In this document: positions 27,639 to 36,154 of the stretch, in pieces
How positions within the stretch are numbered: the first letter of the stretch is position 1
Layout of the letters: every line of letters starts with the position of its first letter
Source: MPNP01 sp026710155
Lineage (GTDB): Bacteria; Pseudomonadota; Alphaproteobacteria; Rhodobacterales; Rhodobacteraceae
Direction of reading: 5' to 3'
Assembly (NCBI GenBank): GCA_965200885.1
Contig: OZ241737.1
Span: forward strand, 1,798,001-1,862,000
Length of the DNA: 64,000 nucleotides
The notes under the pieces: generated by a model
Database searches by the model: none
Seen by the model: only the letters and a program-made list of their open reading frames with translations
What the model was told of the DNA's origin: nothing
Made by a program: the position numbers and the translations under genes

Positions 27639-27670
27639 GCCCGGCGGTTAAAAAAGAAAAGCCGCCGGGC
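27639..27670 (-). promoter_or_regulatory. Hairpin in the cassette 2 leader
   Basis: Nine-base perfect arms GCCCGGCGG (27639-27647) and CCGCCGGGC (27662-27670) around a T-rich loop on the minus strand. The stem ends just upstream of the ribosome site of cassette 2, so it may tune translation. The T run lies in the loop, not after the stem, so it is not a normal terminator. Confidence 0.5.
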
Positions 27671-27759
27671 GGTTAAAACTAGTTCGGGTGGATTGTATCA
27701 CGGGGCGTGAAACCACACTCGCAAGGGGTTAGTACTGTTTCATGCAAGCTGGGGGCATG

Positions 27760-27786
27760 AAAAAGGGCGGTCATTGTGCCGCCCTT
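27760..27786 (-). terminator. Intrinsic terminator of cassette 3
   Basis: On the minus strand an 8-bp perfect stem AAGGGCGG / CCGCCCTT with an eight-base loop is followed by T residues. It lies about 20 bases after the cassette 3 stop codon and insulates cassette 2 from it. Confidence 0.82.
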
Positions 27787-27804
27787 GTGTTTGGTTGGGT
27801 AGGG

Positions 27805-28580
27805 TTAGCTTCTTGGCCTCTGATAGGGAGATTCTGGACAATAGTTCGTGGAATCGGTGCGCCAGTTCAGGGCGGACGTGGCGTAGGATTCAGTCTCTCC
27901 GGCGGCGATTCCTTGCCGAACGATCGTGCTCTGTGTCGTACAGGTGCAGGTCCGTCCGTTTCTTATCCGATAGACTCTACCTTGATTTTGGGAAAGATAA
28001 TTGGGGTTATGGCAATAATCTTCGTCACCGATCACGTATCTCGCACTGCTCCTCGCAAAATCGATCGAGAAGCCTCTGACACTTACCAGTTGAATTTCGA
28101 TAACGGCATAGTATTGCCCACGATGGCCGCTTCCTCTACTGCCGTCAATGCGGTTATCCGCCCAGCATAAACCCGGTAAATACACTTCCGTACCAGACAC
28201 AGAGGTTGCAGCGGTGATGACATTCCCTTTCAATTCTGAAAGAGTACTTCCTTCGGCCAGCCATGCCTGGACGCCATGATTGCGGAAGATGTCATGCCCT
28301 TCCACAGTGCGCACCAGATACTGGACTTGCGTTCCAGATGGGATGTTTGTCGTGGAGGTCAGTTTGAGATGACCATCCGCCTCCATCATGCATTTATTAC
28401 GCTCAAATGTGATTAAATTATTAAAGTCATTCGATGTCCGTTCTTTGAATCCGATCGTCTGCGCCGCCACCGGCGCGGCCATCAGCATCGCCACCAGCGC
28501 GGCGGCCGCGAACGTCGCCAGCCGCCTCACAGCCGATCCCCGAAATCCAATGGGGGGGGGGTAAGCGTGTTTGTGTTCAT
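27805..28580 (-). CDS. Poly-C-switched secreted protein, family A (cassette 3, OFF)
   Basis: The ATG at 28580 follows AAGGA and encodes MNTNTLT, then a C10 tract that throws it out of frame. The long frame gives a signal peptide (FAAAALVAMLMAAPVAAQ) and a mature domain paralogous to cassette 1 (GTQVQYLV, FRNHGVQAWL, VYLPGLCWAD, STNYCPESPYQ), with conserved cysteines. C11 or C8 would join the parts, giving about 258 residues with C11. A GTG at 28596 is in frame at C10 but lacks a ribosome site. It has its own promoter and terminator. Confidence 0.7.
28552..28561 (-). repeat. C10 tract in cassette 3 reading frame
   Basis: Ten G on the plus strand, ten C in the gene, beginning 19 bases after the A of the ATG. 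The only one of the five tracts that is ten long. Confidence 0.85.
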
Positions 28581-28617
28581 TTCCTGTTCCTTTCACGATT
28601 CAATGTTGGATTTCGGA

Positions 28618-28646
28618 TTAATATCCGAAAGTCTGGGCGGAGTCAA
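28618..28646 (-). promoter_or_regulatory. Promoter of cassette 3
   Basis: Minus strand: TTGACT (28641-28646), 17 bases, TATTAA (28618-28623). The -10 lies inside the inverted repeat TCGGAT / ATCCGA. It sits about 38 bases upstream of the ATG. Confidence 0.65.
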
Positions 28647-28694
28647 GTGACTTATTGCCCCTAATTATAAAGGATTTTCCGAAGTTGTCAATAT

Positions 28695-29528
28695 CTATAG
28701 ATGCTTCGGCGAAACGTGGTGATACACTCCGTGATACCCGCGCTTGAGCATTGACCAGAACGATTCGATTCCGTTGACGTGAGCCATTTCCCGTACGTAT
28801 TCTGACACGGAATGGTTCACGCTTTCGCGGTCTCGGTTCATGCCTTTGTAACCTCGCGCTTCATCCGTGTAGACCGTCGCGTCCGGTTCCGAGACCTGAT
28901 CAACGAAACCCAGAAGCGTTTCCCCGTCAACGAAATCGACCACCTTCGCCGTGACCTTGCCCGTTTCCCGGTTCTTCGCGCCGATCGCGATCGTCTTGCC
29001 CTGCGGACCCTGCCGCATACCGGCCTCGCGCAACTCCTTCCGCTTCGCGTTCGACATGTTCGCCCGCCTGCCGCCGAACATCGACTCGTCAATCTCAACC
29101 GATCCCACAAAGGCTTTCCCAAGTTCACCCGACCACGCTTCCCGTATCCGGTGCAGCATGAACCAGGCGCTCTTCTGCGACACGTTGATGTCGCGATGCA
29201 GCTTCATGCTGCTGACGCCCTTCAGGTTGGTCATCTCAAGGTAGATGGCGAAAACCCACTTGCGGAGAGGCAGGTTTGACTTCTGGAGCGCGGTTCCGAT
29301 CTTGACGGAAAACGGCTTCTGGCATCCGCGGCAGTAGTACGGAAGCGGTGAGGTCGCGCTGGCCTTCCGAGTGTCGGCGCAACCGCAGCGGGGACAGGTA
29401 CGGCCGTTCGGCCAGACGATTTTCTTGAACCATTTTCGGGTGGATTCCTCGGTCGGAAACATGTCGCAGAGCTGAACCAGACTGATTCCCTCGCGGTGCG
29501 CCTTGCCTGGGCTGTTCCTGCTGGCCAT
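28695..29528 (-). CDS. IS1595-family transposase (C-terminus short)
   Basis: A 277-residue transposase. The zinc ribbon is CPRCGCADT followed about 17 residues later by YYCRGCQKPFSV. The catalytic domain of the ISXO2/IS1595 kind follows with VEIDESMFGG (first acidic residue), VYTDEARGY (second) and NGIESFWSMLKRGYHGVYHH (final N/E region). It ends at KHL, where family members usually continue with another 20-30 residues, so the tail may be lost or dispensable. It is the first gene after the right terminus and lies upstream of the two cassettes in the same direction. Confidence 0.88.
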   Translation of the reverse strand: MASRNSPGKAHREGISLVQLCDMFPTEESTRKWFKKIVWPNGRTCPRCGCADTRKASATSPLPYYCRGCQKPFSVKIGTALQKSNLPLRKWVFAIYLEMTNLKGVSSMKLHRDINVSQKSAWFMLHRIREAWSGELGKAFVGSVEIDESMFGGRRANMSNAKRKELREAGMRQGPQGKTIAIGAKNRETGKVTAKVVDFVDGETLLGFVDQVSEPDATVYTDEARGYKGMNRDRESVNHSVSEYVREMAHVNGIESFWSMLKRGYHGVYHHVSPKHL

Positions 29529-29566
29529 ATCGATTCTCCCTTTAGAATCAATATGGTTGTGAATTT

Positions 29567-29591
29567 TATTTTAGCAAGGGTTATAATCCCC
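29567..29591 (-). repeat. Right terminal inverted repeat of the transposon
   Basis: 25 bases; read on the minus strand it starts GGGGATTATAACCCTTGC. Followed on the plus strand by the duplication AATTCTTT (29592-29599). Confidence 0.92.
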
Positions 29592-29599
29592 AATTCTTT

Positions 29600-29941
29600 C
29601 CTTGCCCATGGTGGTGTATTGGGTGAATTCCAGACACCATCAAGGACTCGTTTCAAAGCCTTTGTTGAAAGAGGCTTCCGAAGTTTCCAATTGCATCTTC
29701 CCGGACTTTTTGTCAGTTAAACCAGAAAATTGTCAAAACCATGATATCCATATAAATCATGCAAAAGTCACATTCACCTGAATCTTTGTTCCTTCACCTA
29801 GAAGGTGATACATAAACGTTTCAATTAGCCGATTCTATGTTACTCAAAGCATATCTATTTTGATTTCTTTTCAGCCTTGTTGATTTATTCCAACGTAATG
29901 TGACATTGTATTTAAGCTTCAAAATTATGCCTTTGTAAAGC
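29600..29941. other. Intergenic, no gene seen
   Basis: About 340 bases between the transposon and a methyltransferase gene. AT-rich in the second half. An inverted repeat TTCACCT / AGGTGA occurs near 29790-29810. No coding sequence or RNA gene is evident. Confidence 0.5.
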
Positions 29942-30595
29942 CTATTCTTGCCGCATGTGAAAACTCACCAATTTTCCGACACCAATCAGATCCGCACCGG
30001 TATTGCTTTCATAGATTTGAACCTCATTGACCTCCGGCTTGGTTATTTTCCCATTTTTAAAGGCATGATCAAAAAATTCGCTAAATCCTTCATTTCGAAA
30101 ATGAAGCGCGTTGATACCTATGACGCAAAAGGCCCCGGGTCTTGCTAACATCAGGCATACTTCCAGGGTTTGGGGTCCTAAATGGCCCAGCGTGAAAGTT
30201 CCACAACCGATCAAACCACCATACAATCCTATCTTGTCGTTTATGGGTCTGGTCAGATCAGCGACCTGCAGATTCCTGTAAATACATTTTTCCCCAGCCT
30301 TGCGTATCATTTCCGGTGAAATATCAAACCCGTCAATAATCATGTTCCTATCGGCAAAATGTTCTCCCACCAATCCAGTTCCGCAACCAAGATCTGCAAC
30401 AGGTTGGTCATTCTCGCTTGACATTTCAAGAAAATGCTTGGCCACGATTTGCGGATATATGTATCGGTGTTCGACTACGAACTCATCGTCATAGGATTGG
30501 GCCATCCGGTCATAATATTCGACATGCCTTGCAGGCTTTCCCAAATTATATGCATCTCCAAGATCCAGTCTGTTGTTCTTATCGTTCTTGCTCAT
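29942..30595 (-). CDS. Class I SAM-dependent methyltransferase
   Basis: A 217-residue methyltransferase. Motif I is VADLGCGTGLVGEHF (near residue 67), followed by an acidic residue pair in IIDGFDISPEMI and a motif around DKIGLYGGLIGCGTFTLGHL. The N-terminus (YYDRMAQSYDDEF) resembles the ubiquinone/menaquinone or malonyl-ACP methyltransferase group. The substrate cannot be decided. It is downstream of parC in the same direction with 37 bases between, so perhaps co-transcribed. Confidence 0.82.
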   Translation of the reverse strand: MSKNDKNNRLDLGDAYNLGKPARHVEYYDRMAQSYDDEFVVEHRYIYPQIVAKHFLEMSSENDQPVADLGCGTGLVGEHFADRNMIIDGFDISPEMIRKAGEKCIYRNLQVADLTRPINDKIGLYGGLIGCGTFTLGHLGPQTLEVCLMLARPGAFCVIGINALHFRNEGFSEFFDHAFKNGKITKPEVNEVQIYESNTGADLIGVGKLVSFHMRQE

Positions 30596-30632
30596 GATTG
30601 TTGTATCAAATACCGGTTAAGCAAAAACGGGT

Positions 30633-32855
30633 TTACGAAAATACATTTTTCGCGGGGAAGCCATAAGGTGCTTTCAATCCGACCTTCCCTCGCTTATCAA
30701 GCCATTTTTCAATTTCCTTGGCCTGACGAGTCTTGCCCTTGGAGTCTTTCCAGAACAACCCTTCCTCCAGGGTAAAGGTTTTTATATCCGACAAGTGGGA
30801 TTTTTGAAATTTCTGAAGCCGAACACCAGTACCTTTGGCCTGTACAGGGATTTCCGATAGGGGAATAACGAGCATCTTCCGGTTTGCTCCCACAAGCGCC
30901 AAATGATCACCTTCACATGGAACACAAGATTTTCCAATATCATCTTTCTTGAGATTTAAAACCTGTTTTCCGACCTTGGTAGAAGCAAGAACTTCAGCTT
31001 CATCCACAATAAATCCATACCCTGTCTCAGAGGTCACGACCAATTGGCGTTCGGGATTGTGGAACAACAGGGCCTGGATTTCAGTTTCGTTGGGAAGGTC
31101 CAGCATCAGGCGAATGGGTTCGCCCAATCCCCTGCCTCCGGGTATGGATGAGGCGGCAAGAGAGTAGAACCGGCCATTGGATCCAAAAATGACCAGTTTG
31201 TCAGTCGATTGGCCGTGTAGTGCAAATTTCAATGAATCACCATCTCGGAACTTGAAATCCTGATCAAAGGGAACATGACCCCTGTAAAGCCTGATCCAGC
31301 CTAGTTGGGAACAAATGACCGTAACGGGTTCACTCTCAATCGCATCCTCAAGTTCGAAATCAATCGCATCGGACATGTCTGAAAATCCGGTTCTTCTCTT
31401 GCAAGCTGGATTTTTTGCAAAAATGTCTTTTATCTGCTTGAGTTCTGCAATGATTTTGTTCTTCTGCAGCTCATCACTATTGAGGAGATCGTCCAAGTCA
31501 CATCTTTCCTTGGTCAGTCTGGTTTGTTCATTCTGCAGCTCTATTTCTTCAAGTTTACGCAAGCTTCTCAATCGCATGTTCAATATCGCTTCAGCCTGAA
31601 CTTCATGCAATTCAAACTCGTTGATCAGTGTTTCCTTGGGTTTATCCTCATAACGAATTATTTCTATGACTCGGTCAAGATTCAAAAAGGCAACAAGATA
31701 CCCCTCAAGAAGAGTGAGGCGGTGATCTATCTTGTTGATTCTGAAAAGTGTCCTTCTTTTTAAAATGACTATCCGATGGTTGAGAAAGGCCCTCAGGATT
31801 TCCCATGGGTCACATACCTTGGGCCGCTGACCATCAATCAGTACATTAAGATTCATGGAAAATCGTGTTTCCATTTCAGTCAACTTGAAAATCGCTTCCA
31901 TGAGGGTTTCGGGCTCGATTTTCCTCGTTTTGGGTTCAAGAACAATCCGGATTATTTCAGTGGATTCATCCCTGACATCAGCGAGTAACTGTGTCTTCTT
32001 GTTTTGAACAAGTTTGGCCAATCCCTCGATCAGTTTGGATTTCTGAACCTGATAGGGAATTTCGGTAACAACAATTTGCCATTGGTTGCGATCTAGCTGT
32101 TCCACCTCCCATCTGGCCCTGACCCTAATTTGCCCCTTGCCTACAACATAAGCTTTCTCAATTTGATCCCGGGTGCTAACAATAATACCGCCTGTGGGGA
32201 AATCCGGACCTGGCAGTTTTGACATCCGAGTTTTAATGGGTGGATCAGGGTATCGAATTAAATGAATGCAGGTGTTGCAGAGTTCGATGATGTTATGAGG
32301 GGGGATGTTTGCTGCCATACCGACCGCAATTCCGGTAGAACCATTGGCCAGCAGGTTGGGGAAGGATGAAGGCAATAGAACCGGTTCCTCCAGGGTGTCA
32401 TCGTAGTTTGGCCGGAAATCAACGGAATCCTCGTTCAACCCTTCAAGCATGCTTTCGGCAAAGGTTGTCAATCGTGCTTCTGTATATCTGGATGAAGCAG
32501 GCTTGTCACCATCAATATTACCAAAATTACCCTGGCCATCAACCAGGGGATATCTCAGGTTGAAATCCTGGGCCATCCTCGCCAGGGCATCATAGATGGC
32601 CTGTTCACCATGGGGATGATAATTACCCATGACATCACCGGATATTTTGGCAGATTTTCTAAATCCACTGGTTGAACTCAATTTGAGTTCCTGCATGGCA
32701 TAAAGGATTCTTCTTTGGACTGGCTTCAAACCATCCCTGGCATCAGGCAATGCCCTGTGCATGATTGTTGACAGGGCATATTGAAGGTACCTTTCGCTGA
32801 TAGCTTCACTGAGAGGAACATCTTGGGAGAAATGATCAAAAAGGTTTTTTGGCAT
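30633..32855 (-). CDS. parC: DNA topoisomerase IV subunit A
   Basis: A 740-residue type IIA topoisomerase subunit that decatenates sister chromosomes with ParE. Segments are ALPDARDGLKPVQRRILYAM, the SGDVMGNYHPHGEQAIYDALARMAQDF helix region, and SSRYTEARLT with the catalytic tyrosine. The C-terminal part has the beta-pinwheel blades expected of ParC, shorter than GyrA, without a clear GyrA box. Helped by its length it is ParC rather than GyrA. No parE in the window. Confidence 0.93.
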   Translation of the reverse strand: MPKNLFDHFSQDVPLSEAISERYLQYALSTIMHRALPDARDGLKPVQRRILYAMQELKLSSTSGFRKSAKISGDVMGNYHPHGEQAIYDALARMAQDFNLRYPLVDGQGNFGNIDGDKPASSRYTEARLTTFAESMLEGLNEDSVDFRPNYDDTLEEPVLLPSSFPNLLANGSTGIAVGMAANIPPHNIIELCNTCIHLIRYPDPPIKTRMSKLPGPDFPTGGIIVSTRDQIEKAYVVGKGQIRVRARWEVEQLDRNQWQIVVTEIPYQVQKSKLIEGLAKLVQNKKTQLLADVRDESTEIIRIVLEPKTRKIEPETLMEAIFKLTEMETRFSMNLNVLIDGQRPKVCDPWEILRAFLNHRIVILKRRTLFRINKIDHRLTLLEGYLVAFLNLDRVIEIIRYEDKPKETLINEFELHEVQAEAILNMRLRSLRKLEEIELQNEQTRLTKERCDLDDLLNSDELQKNKIIAELKQIKDIFAKNPACKRRTGFSDMSDAIDFELEDAIESEPVTVICSQLGWIRLYRGHVPFDQDFKFRDGDSLKFALHGQSTDKLVIFGSNGRFYSLAASSIPGGRGLGEPIRLMLDLPNETEIQALLFHNPERQLVVTSETGYGFIVDEAEVLASTKVGKQVLNLKKDDIGKSCVPCEGDHLALVGANRKMLVIPLSEIPVQAKGTGVRLQKFQKSHLSDIKTFTLEEGLFWKDSKGKTRQAKEIEKWLDKRGKVGLKAPYGFPAKNVFS

Positions 32856-33173
32856 TAATGGTGAGATTCCCGGGACTTGTCCATAATTCTGATTTATTTG
32901 TTCATTTTATAACCACAATTGAATTGTATATCACGCCATTTAATTTTTGAAATAGGTTTTACCTTCAGTGATACCTGCTATCTGTAATTGTGGATAACCG
33001 GTTACCTTGAATTGGTAAGAGTATCCCAAGATGAGAATCTAATCAATATTCGCTGAATAGCAAATCTATTGGAGTATCAAATCATCTACAGAAGAGAAGT
33101 GGCGATTACTCCCCACTCTCTAGTATTTTCTTCAATTACCCCCCCCTAATTGGAGTTGGGGTCCAATATGTAA
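32856..33173. other. Intergenic with palindromic C8 element
   Basis: About 318 bases upstream of parC and downstream of the substrate-binding protein gene. It holds the parC promoter region (AT-rich near 32900-32960) and the two inverted repeats described next. No gene is seen. Confidence 0.6.
33133..33167. repeat. Inverted repeats with a C8 loop
   Basis: CAATTA (33133-33138), eight C, TAATTG (33147-33152), followed in overlap by ATTGGA (33149-33154) and TCCAAT (33162-33167) around a GTTGGGG loop. It lies just past the stop of the substrate-binding protein and may act as a terminator for it, but no T run follows. The long C run is the only one of 8 or more outside the cassettes and their ends. 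Confidence 0.6.
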
Positions 33174-34196
33174 TCAACCGTCAAAATCGATTTCATTTAC
33201 AATTTGGAGAGCTTGTTCGCGATTTGCTCCAATGGTATCCAGATTGAGATTATCCGGTTCAAAGGAACCCCAACTTTGAACCAGTGATGAAATTGCCACA
33301 CCAGGGCGAACAGGGTATTCATGGTTGACTTCCGCATAGATTTGCTGAGCATCCATGGATGATAAAAATTCCATAAGCTGCAAGGCATTGGATTTGTTCG
33401 GCGAATGCTTGGCCAAGGCCATCCCGGAGACATTGACATGAGTTCCGCCATCTACAAATGTGGGGAATATGATTCGAACCGAATCAGCCCATGCCTTTTG
33501 TTCCTCATTGGATAACATGAGCCCCATATAATAGGTGTTGCCCAAAGATATATCACACTCCCCGGCCCAAATCGCCTTGACCTGGGCTCTGTCGTTGCCT
33601 TGGGGTTTACGTGCAAGGTTGTCCTTGATACCCTGCAACCAGGCCTTGGTTTGGTCCATGCCGTGGTGGTTAATTACCGATGATATCAAGGCCAGATTGT
33701 AAGCATTTGTACCGGATCTGGTACAAACCCTTCCTTTCCACTCGGAATTGACCAATTCTTCATAGGTTAAGGCCTGCTCGGAGACTCTTTCCTTGGAAGC
33801 ATAAACAATCCTTGCCCTCAGTGTCAAGGCAAACCATTCACCTTCAGGATCCTTGAAGTTTGCAGGAATGTTTTGATTCAGTATATCAGACTGAACCGCT
33901 TGGGTAACTCCAGCATTAACCAGATTCTGCAGGCGGGAAATATCGACTGTCAGAAGGACATCGGCCGGTGATCTCTCACCTTCGGCCTCAAGTCGCGCAA
34001 TCATGCCCTTTTGGAGGAAAATAGTATTGGTTTCAATACCGGTTCTGCTGGTAAATTCATCCAAAAGGGGTTGAATCAGTTCAGGTTGCCTATAGGAATA
34101 GACATTAACCTCATCAGCCTGCACTGATTGCAATCCAAGAGTCACAGCTACCAACCCGAATATGGAAAAACTGCGCATTATATAAAGTGTTTTCAT
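33174..34196 (-). CDS. Iron(III) ABC transporter substrate-binding protein
   Basis: A 340-residue periplasmic binding protein of the FbpA/AfuA kind. The ATG at 34196 follows GGAAAGGA and gives a signal peptide (MKTLYIMRSFSIFGLVAV, cleavage near QA-DE); the open frame upstream lacks a signal. The mature part has VNVYSYRQPELIQPLLDEF, GTNAYNLALISS and AIWAGECDISLGNTYYMG, as in iron binders. The permease and ATPase genes are not adjacent. Confidence 0.85.
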   Translation of the reverse strand: MKTLYIMRSFSIFGLVAVTLGLQSVQADEVNVYSYRQPELIQPLLDEFTSRTGIETNTIFLQKGMIARLEAEGERSPADVLLTVDISRLQNLVNAGVTQAVQSDILNQNIPANFKDPEGEWFALTLRARIVYASKERVSEQALTYEELVNSEWKGRVCTRSGTNAYNLALISSVINHHGMDQTKAWLQGIKDNLARKPQGNDRAQVKAIWAGECDISLGNTYYMGLMLSNEEQKAWADSVRIIFPTFVDGGTHVNVSGMALAKHSPNKSNALQLMEFLSSMDAQQIYAEVNHEYPVRPGVAISSLVQSWGSFEPDNLNLDTIGANREQALQIVNEIDFDG

Positions 34197-34312
34197 AATA
34201 AAATCCTTTCCCGAGTATTTTAATCGGAAATAGAAATAGAGATCACTCATGCTAATGTCAACAAGTGTTTTCTGTAAAATTAATCAGCAGATTTCATCTA
34301 TTGCCAAGAAAC

Positions 34313-34339
34313 AATCACCCGGGATGAGTCCGAGTGATT
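34313..34339 (-). terminator. Candidate terminator of etfBA
   Basis: On the minus strand a stem of AATCACTCGG and CCGGGTGATT (9 of 10 paired) followed by TGTTTCTT, about 27 bases after the etfA stop codon. Confidence 0.6.
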
Positions 34340-34365
34340 CTCCTGGTCAAAAAAGGGTTATTCAG

Positions 34366-35304
34366 CTACTGGATTTCGTCCAGTTTCTTAATGAGTTCGG
34401 GAACTGCCTGAAAGAGGTCAGCCACAACACCATAATCGGCAACCTGAAAAATCGGGGCATCCTCATCCTTGTTGATGGCAACAATGATTTTGGAATCCTT
34501 CATGCCGGCAAGATGCTGAATGGCTCCCGAAATCCCTACCGCAACGTAAAGATTTGGGGCAACAACCTTGCCTGTTTGACCAACTTGCCAGTCGTTGGGG
34601 GCATATCCTGAATCGACTGCCGCCCGGGAAGCACCCACGGCGGCACCCAGCTTGTCAGCCAATTTGGAAATCAATTCAAAATCCTCGACTGATCCAACAC
34701 CCCTGCCTCCTGAAACGACAATGCCTGCCGAAGTAAGTTCCGGACGGTCCGATGAAGCCACTCTGTCTTCAACCCACTCACTGGTGTTGTTTGCAATGTC
34801 ATGGCTCATCTCATCGATGGGAACAGAATTACCTTCTTCCGCAGCCTGATAGGCAGCTGTACGGACTGTTATCACTTTCTTGGAATCACTGGACTTAACG
34901 ATCTGGATGGCATTGCCGGCATAGATCGGCCTCTCGAAGGTATCTTCGGAAATGATACCCGAAATATCCGAAATCATCATGCAGTCAAGTAAGGCAGCCG
35001 CTCTTGGCAGAATGTTCTGGGCATAGGTGGAGGCAGGTCCCACCAAATGGTCATAATCTTCCGAAAGGCTGACGATCAAGTCGGCCAAGGGTTCGGCAAG
35101 TCCATTCCCGAAGGTTGGATTCTCGATCTTGATTACCCTGGAGACTCCCTCCAATCGACTGGCCTGTTCTGCTGCTTCAGTACAGGATTCCGAGGCACAC
35201 AAAACGGTAACCTCACCAAGTTCCTTGGCTGCTGTAAGCGTCTTTGCCGTAAGATCGAGAGCCAGTTCCGAGCCGTTCAACTCGGCTAAAAGTAAAACTG
35301 CCAT
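34366..35304 (-). CDS. etfA: Electron transfer flavoprotein alpha subunit
   Basis: A 312-residue FAD-binding ETF alpha. The C-terminal FAD domain is clear: VSGGRGVGSVEDFELI, GAAVGASRAAVDSGY, QVGQTGKVVAPNLYVAVGISGAIQH and INKDEDAPIFQVADYGVVAD. With EtfB it takes electrons from acyl-CoA dehydrogenases to ETF-ubiquinone oxidoreductase. The ATG immediately follows the etfB stop codon, so translation is coupled. Confidence 0.97.
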   Translation of the reverse strand: MAVLLLAELNGSELALDLTAKTLTAAKELGEVTVLCASESCTEAAEQASRLEGVSRVIKIENPTFGNGLAEPLADLIVSLSEDYDHLVGPASTYAQNILPRAAALLDCMMISDISGIISEDTFERPIYAGNAIQIVKSSDSKKVITVRTAAYQAAEEGNSVPIDEMSHDIANNTSEWVEDRVASSDRPELTSAGIVVSGGRGVGSVEDFELISKLADKLGAAVGASRAAVDSGYAPNDWQVGQTGKVVAPNLYVAVGISGAIQHLAGMKDSKIIVAINKDEDAPIFQVADYGVVADLFQAVPELIKKLDEIQ

Positions 35305-36066
35305 TTAGATCACCTCCGCTTCATTTTGTAACTTGTCCACCAGGTCTCCTACCGTTGGAAGTATTTCTCCAGCCTTTCTGGTCGGGGGCTCAACGGTCTT
35401 GATAATTTCCAACCGATTGCTGATATCCACTCCATAATCCTCTGGAGTCCTTGTTTCGAAGGGTTTCCTTTTTGCCTTTTGGATACTGGGCAAGGAAGGA
35501 TATCTTGGTTCATTCATTCGCAAGTCAACCGTTACAATCCCTGGCAATTGCATCTTGATGACCTGCAAACCACCATCGACCTCTCGTACAGCGATTGCCT
35601 CATTCCCCTCGACATTGAGTTCCGAGGAAAAGGTTGCCTGTGGATATCCAAGGAGGGCTGCAAGCATCTGTCCGGTTGCATTCATGTCATTGTCAATTGC
35701 CTGTTTCCCCATCAGGACCAGACCCGGCTGTTCCTCATCGACAACAGCCTTCAACAGCTTGGCTACAGCCAATGGTTCAATATCAACATGAGGATCATCG
35801 GCAGCATGAATCAAGATTGCCCGATCGGCACCCACGGCCAAGGCAGCACGAAGTATTTGCTGGGCTTTGGGAACGCCGATTGATACAGCGATAACCTCTT
35901 CAGCCTTACCTGCTTCTCTCAGGCGTATTGCTTCTTCTACCGCGATTTCATCAAAAGGGTTCATGGACATCTTGACATTGGCAAGATCAACACCTGAACC
36001 ATCGGTTTGTACCCGAACCTTTACATTATAATCAATGACTCTTTTAACAGGAACAAGAACCTTCAT
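35305..36066 (-). CDS. etfB: Electron transfer flavoprotein beta subunit
   Basis: A 253-residue ETF beta starting MKVLVPVKRVIDYNVKVRV. The ATG at 36066 follows AAAGGA; the frame is open five codons further. Typical parts are MNPFDEIAVEEAIRLREAGKAEEV, GADRAILIHAADD, LVLMGKQAIDNDMNATGQMLA and the end segment with RKAGEILPTVGDLVDKL. First gene of etfBA. Confidence 0.97.
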   Translation of the reverse strand: MKVLVPVKRVIDYNVKVRVQTDGSGVDLANVKMSMNPFDEIAVEEAIRLREAGKAEEVIAVSIGVPKAQQILRAALAVGADRAILIHAADDPHVDIEPLAVAKLLKAVVDEEQPGLVLMGKQAIDNDMNATGQMLAALLGYPQATFSSELNVEGNEAIAVREVDGGLQVIKMQLPGIVTVDLRMNEPRYPSLPSIQKAKRKPFETRTPEDYGVDISNRLEIIKTVEPPTRKAGEILPTVGDLVDKLQNEAEVI

Positions 36067-36154
36067 TTCCAATCCTTTCAAAAAGGGAAGTACAATTCAT
36101 AACATTCAAGGATTCCCAATTAAGCAATAAAATCTGATTTTACAGATTCTCCAC

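Larger units (their letters stand above)
26816..29591 (-). mobile_element. IS1595-type transposon carrying two poly-C cassettes
   Basis: A complete 2776-bp element. Left terminus 26816-26840 and right terminus 29567-29591 are 25-bp inverted repeats matching at 23 positions; the right one, reversed, begins GGGGATTATAACCCTTGC. The flanks 26808-26815 and 29592-29599 are both AATTCTTT, a perfect 8-bp target duplication, the size usual for IS1595. On the minus strand the order is terminus, transposase, cassette 3, cassette 2, terminus. The contents are GC-rich in an AT-rich neighbourhood. The exact ends and duplication show recent insertion. Confidence 0.92.

Noticed and set aside
28581..28596. 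GTG at 28596 as in-frame start of cassette 3
   Set aside because: No ribosome site precedes it, while the ATG at 28580 has AAGGA at a good distance and matches the start pattern of the other cassettes. It cannot be excluded fully.
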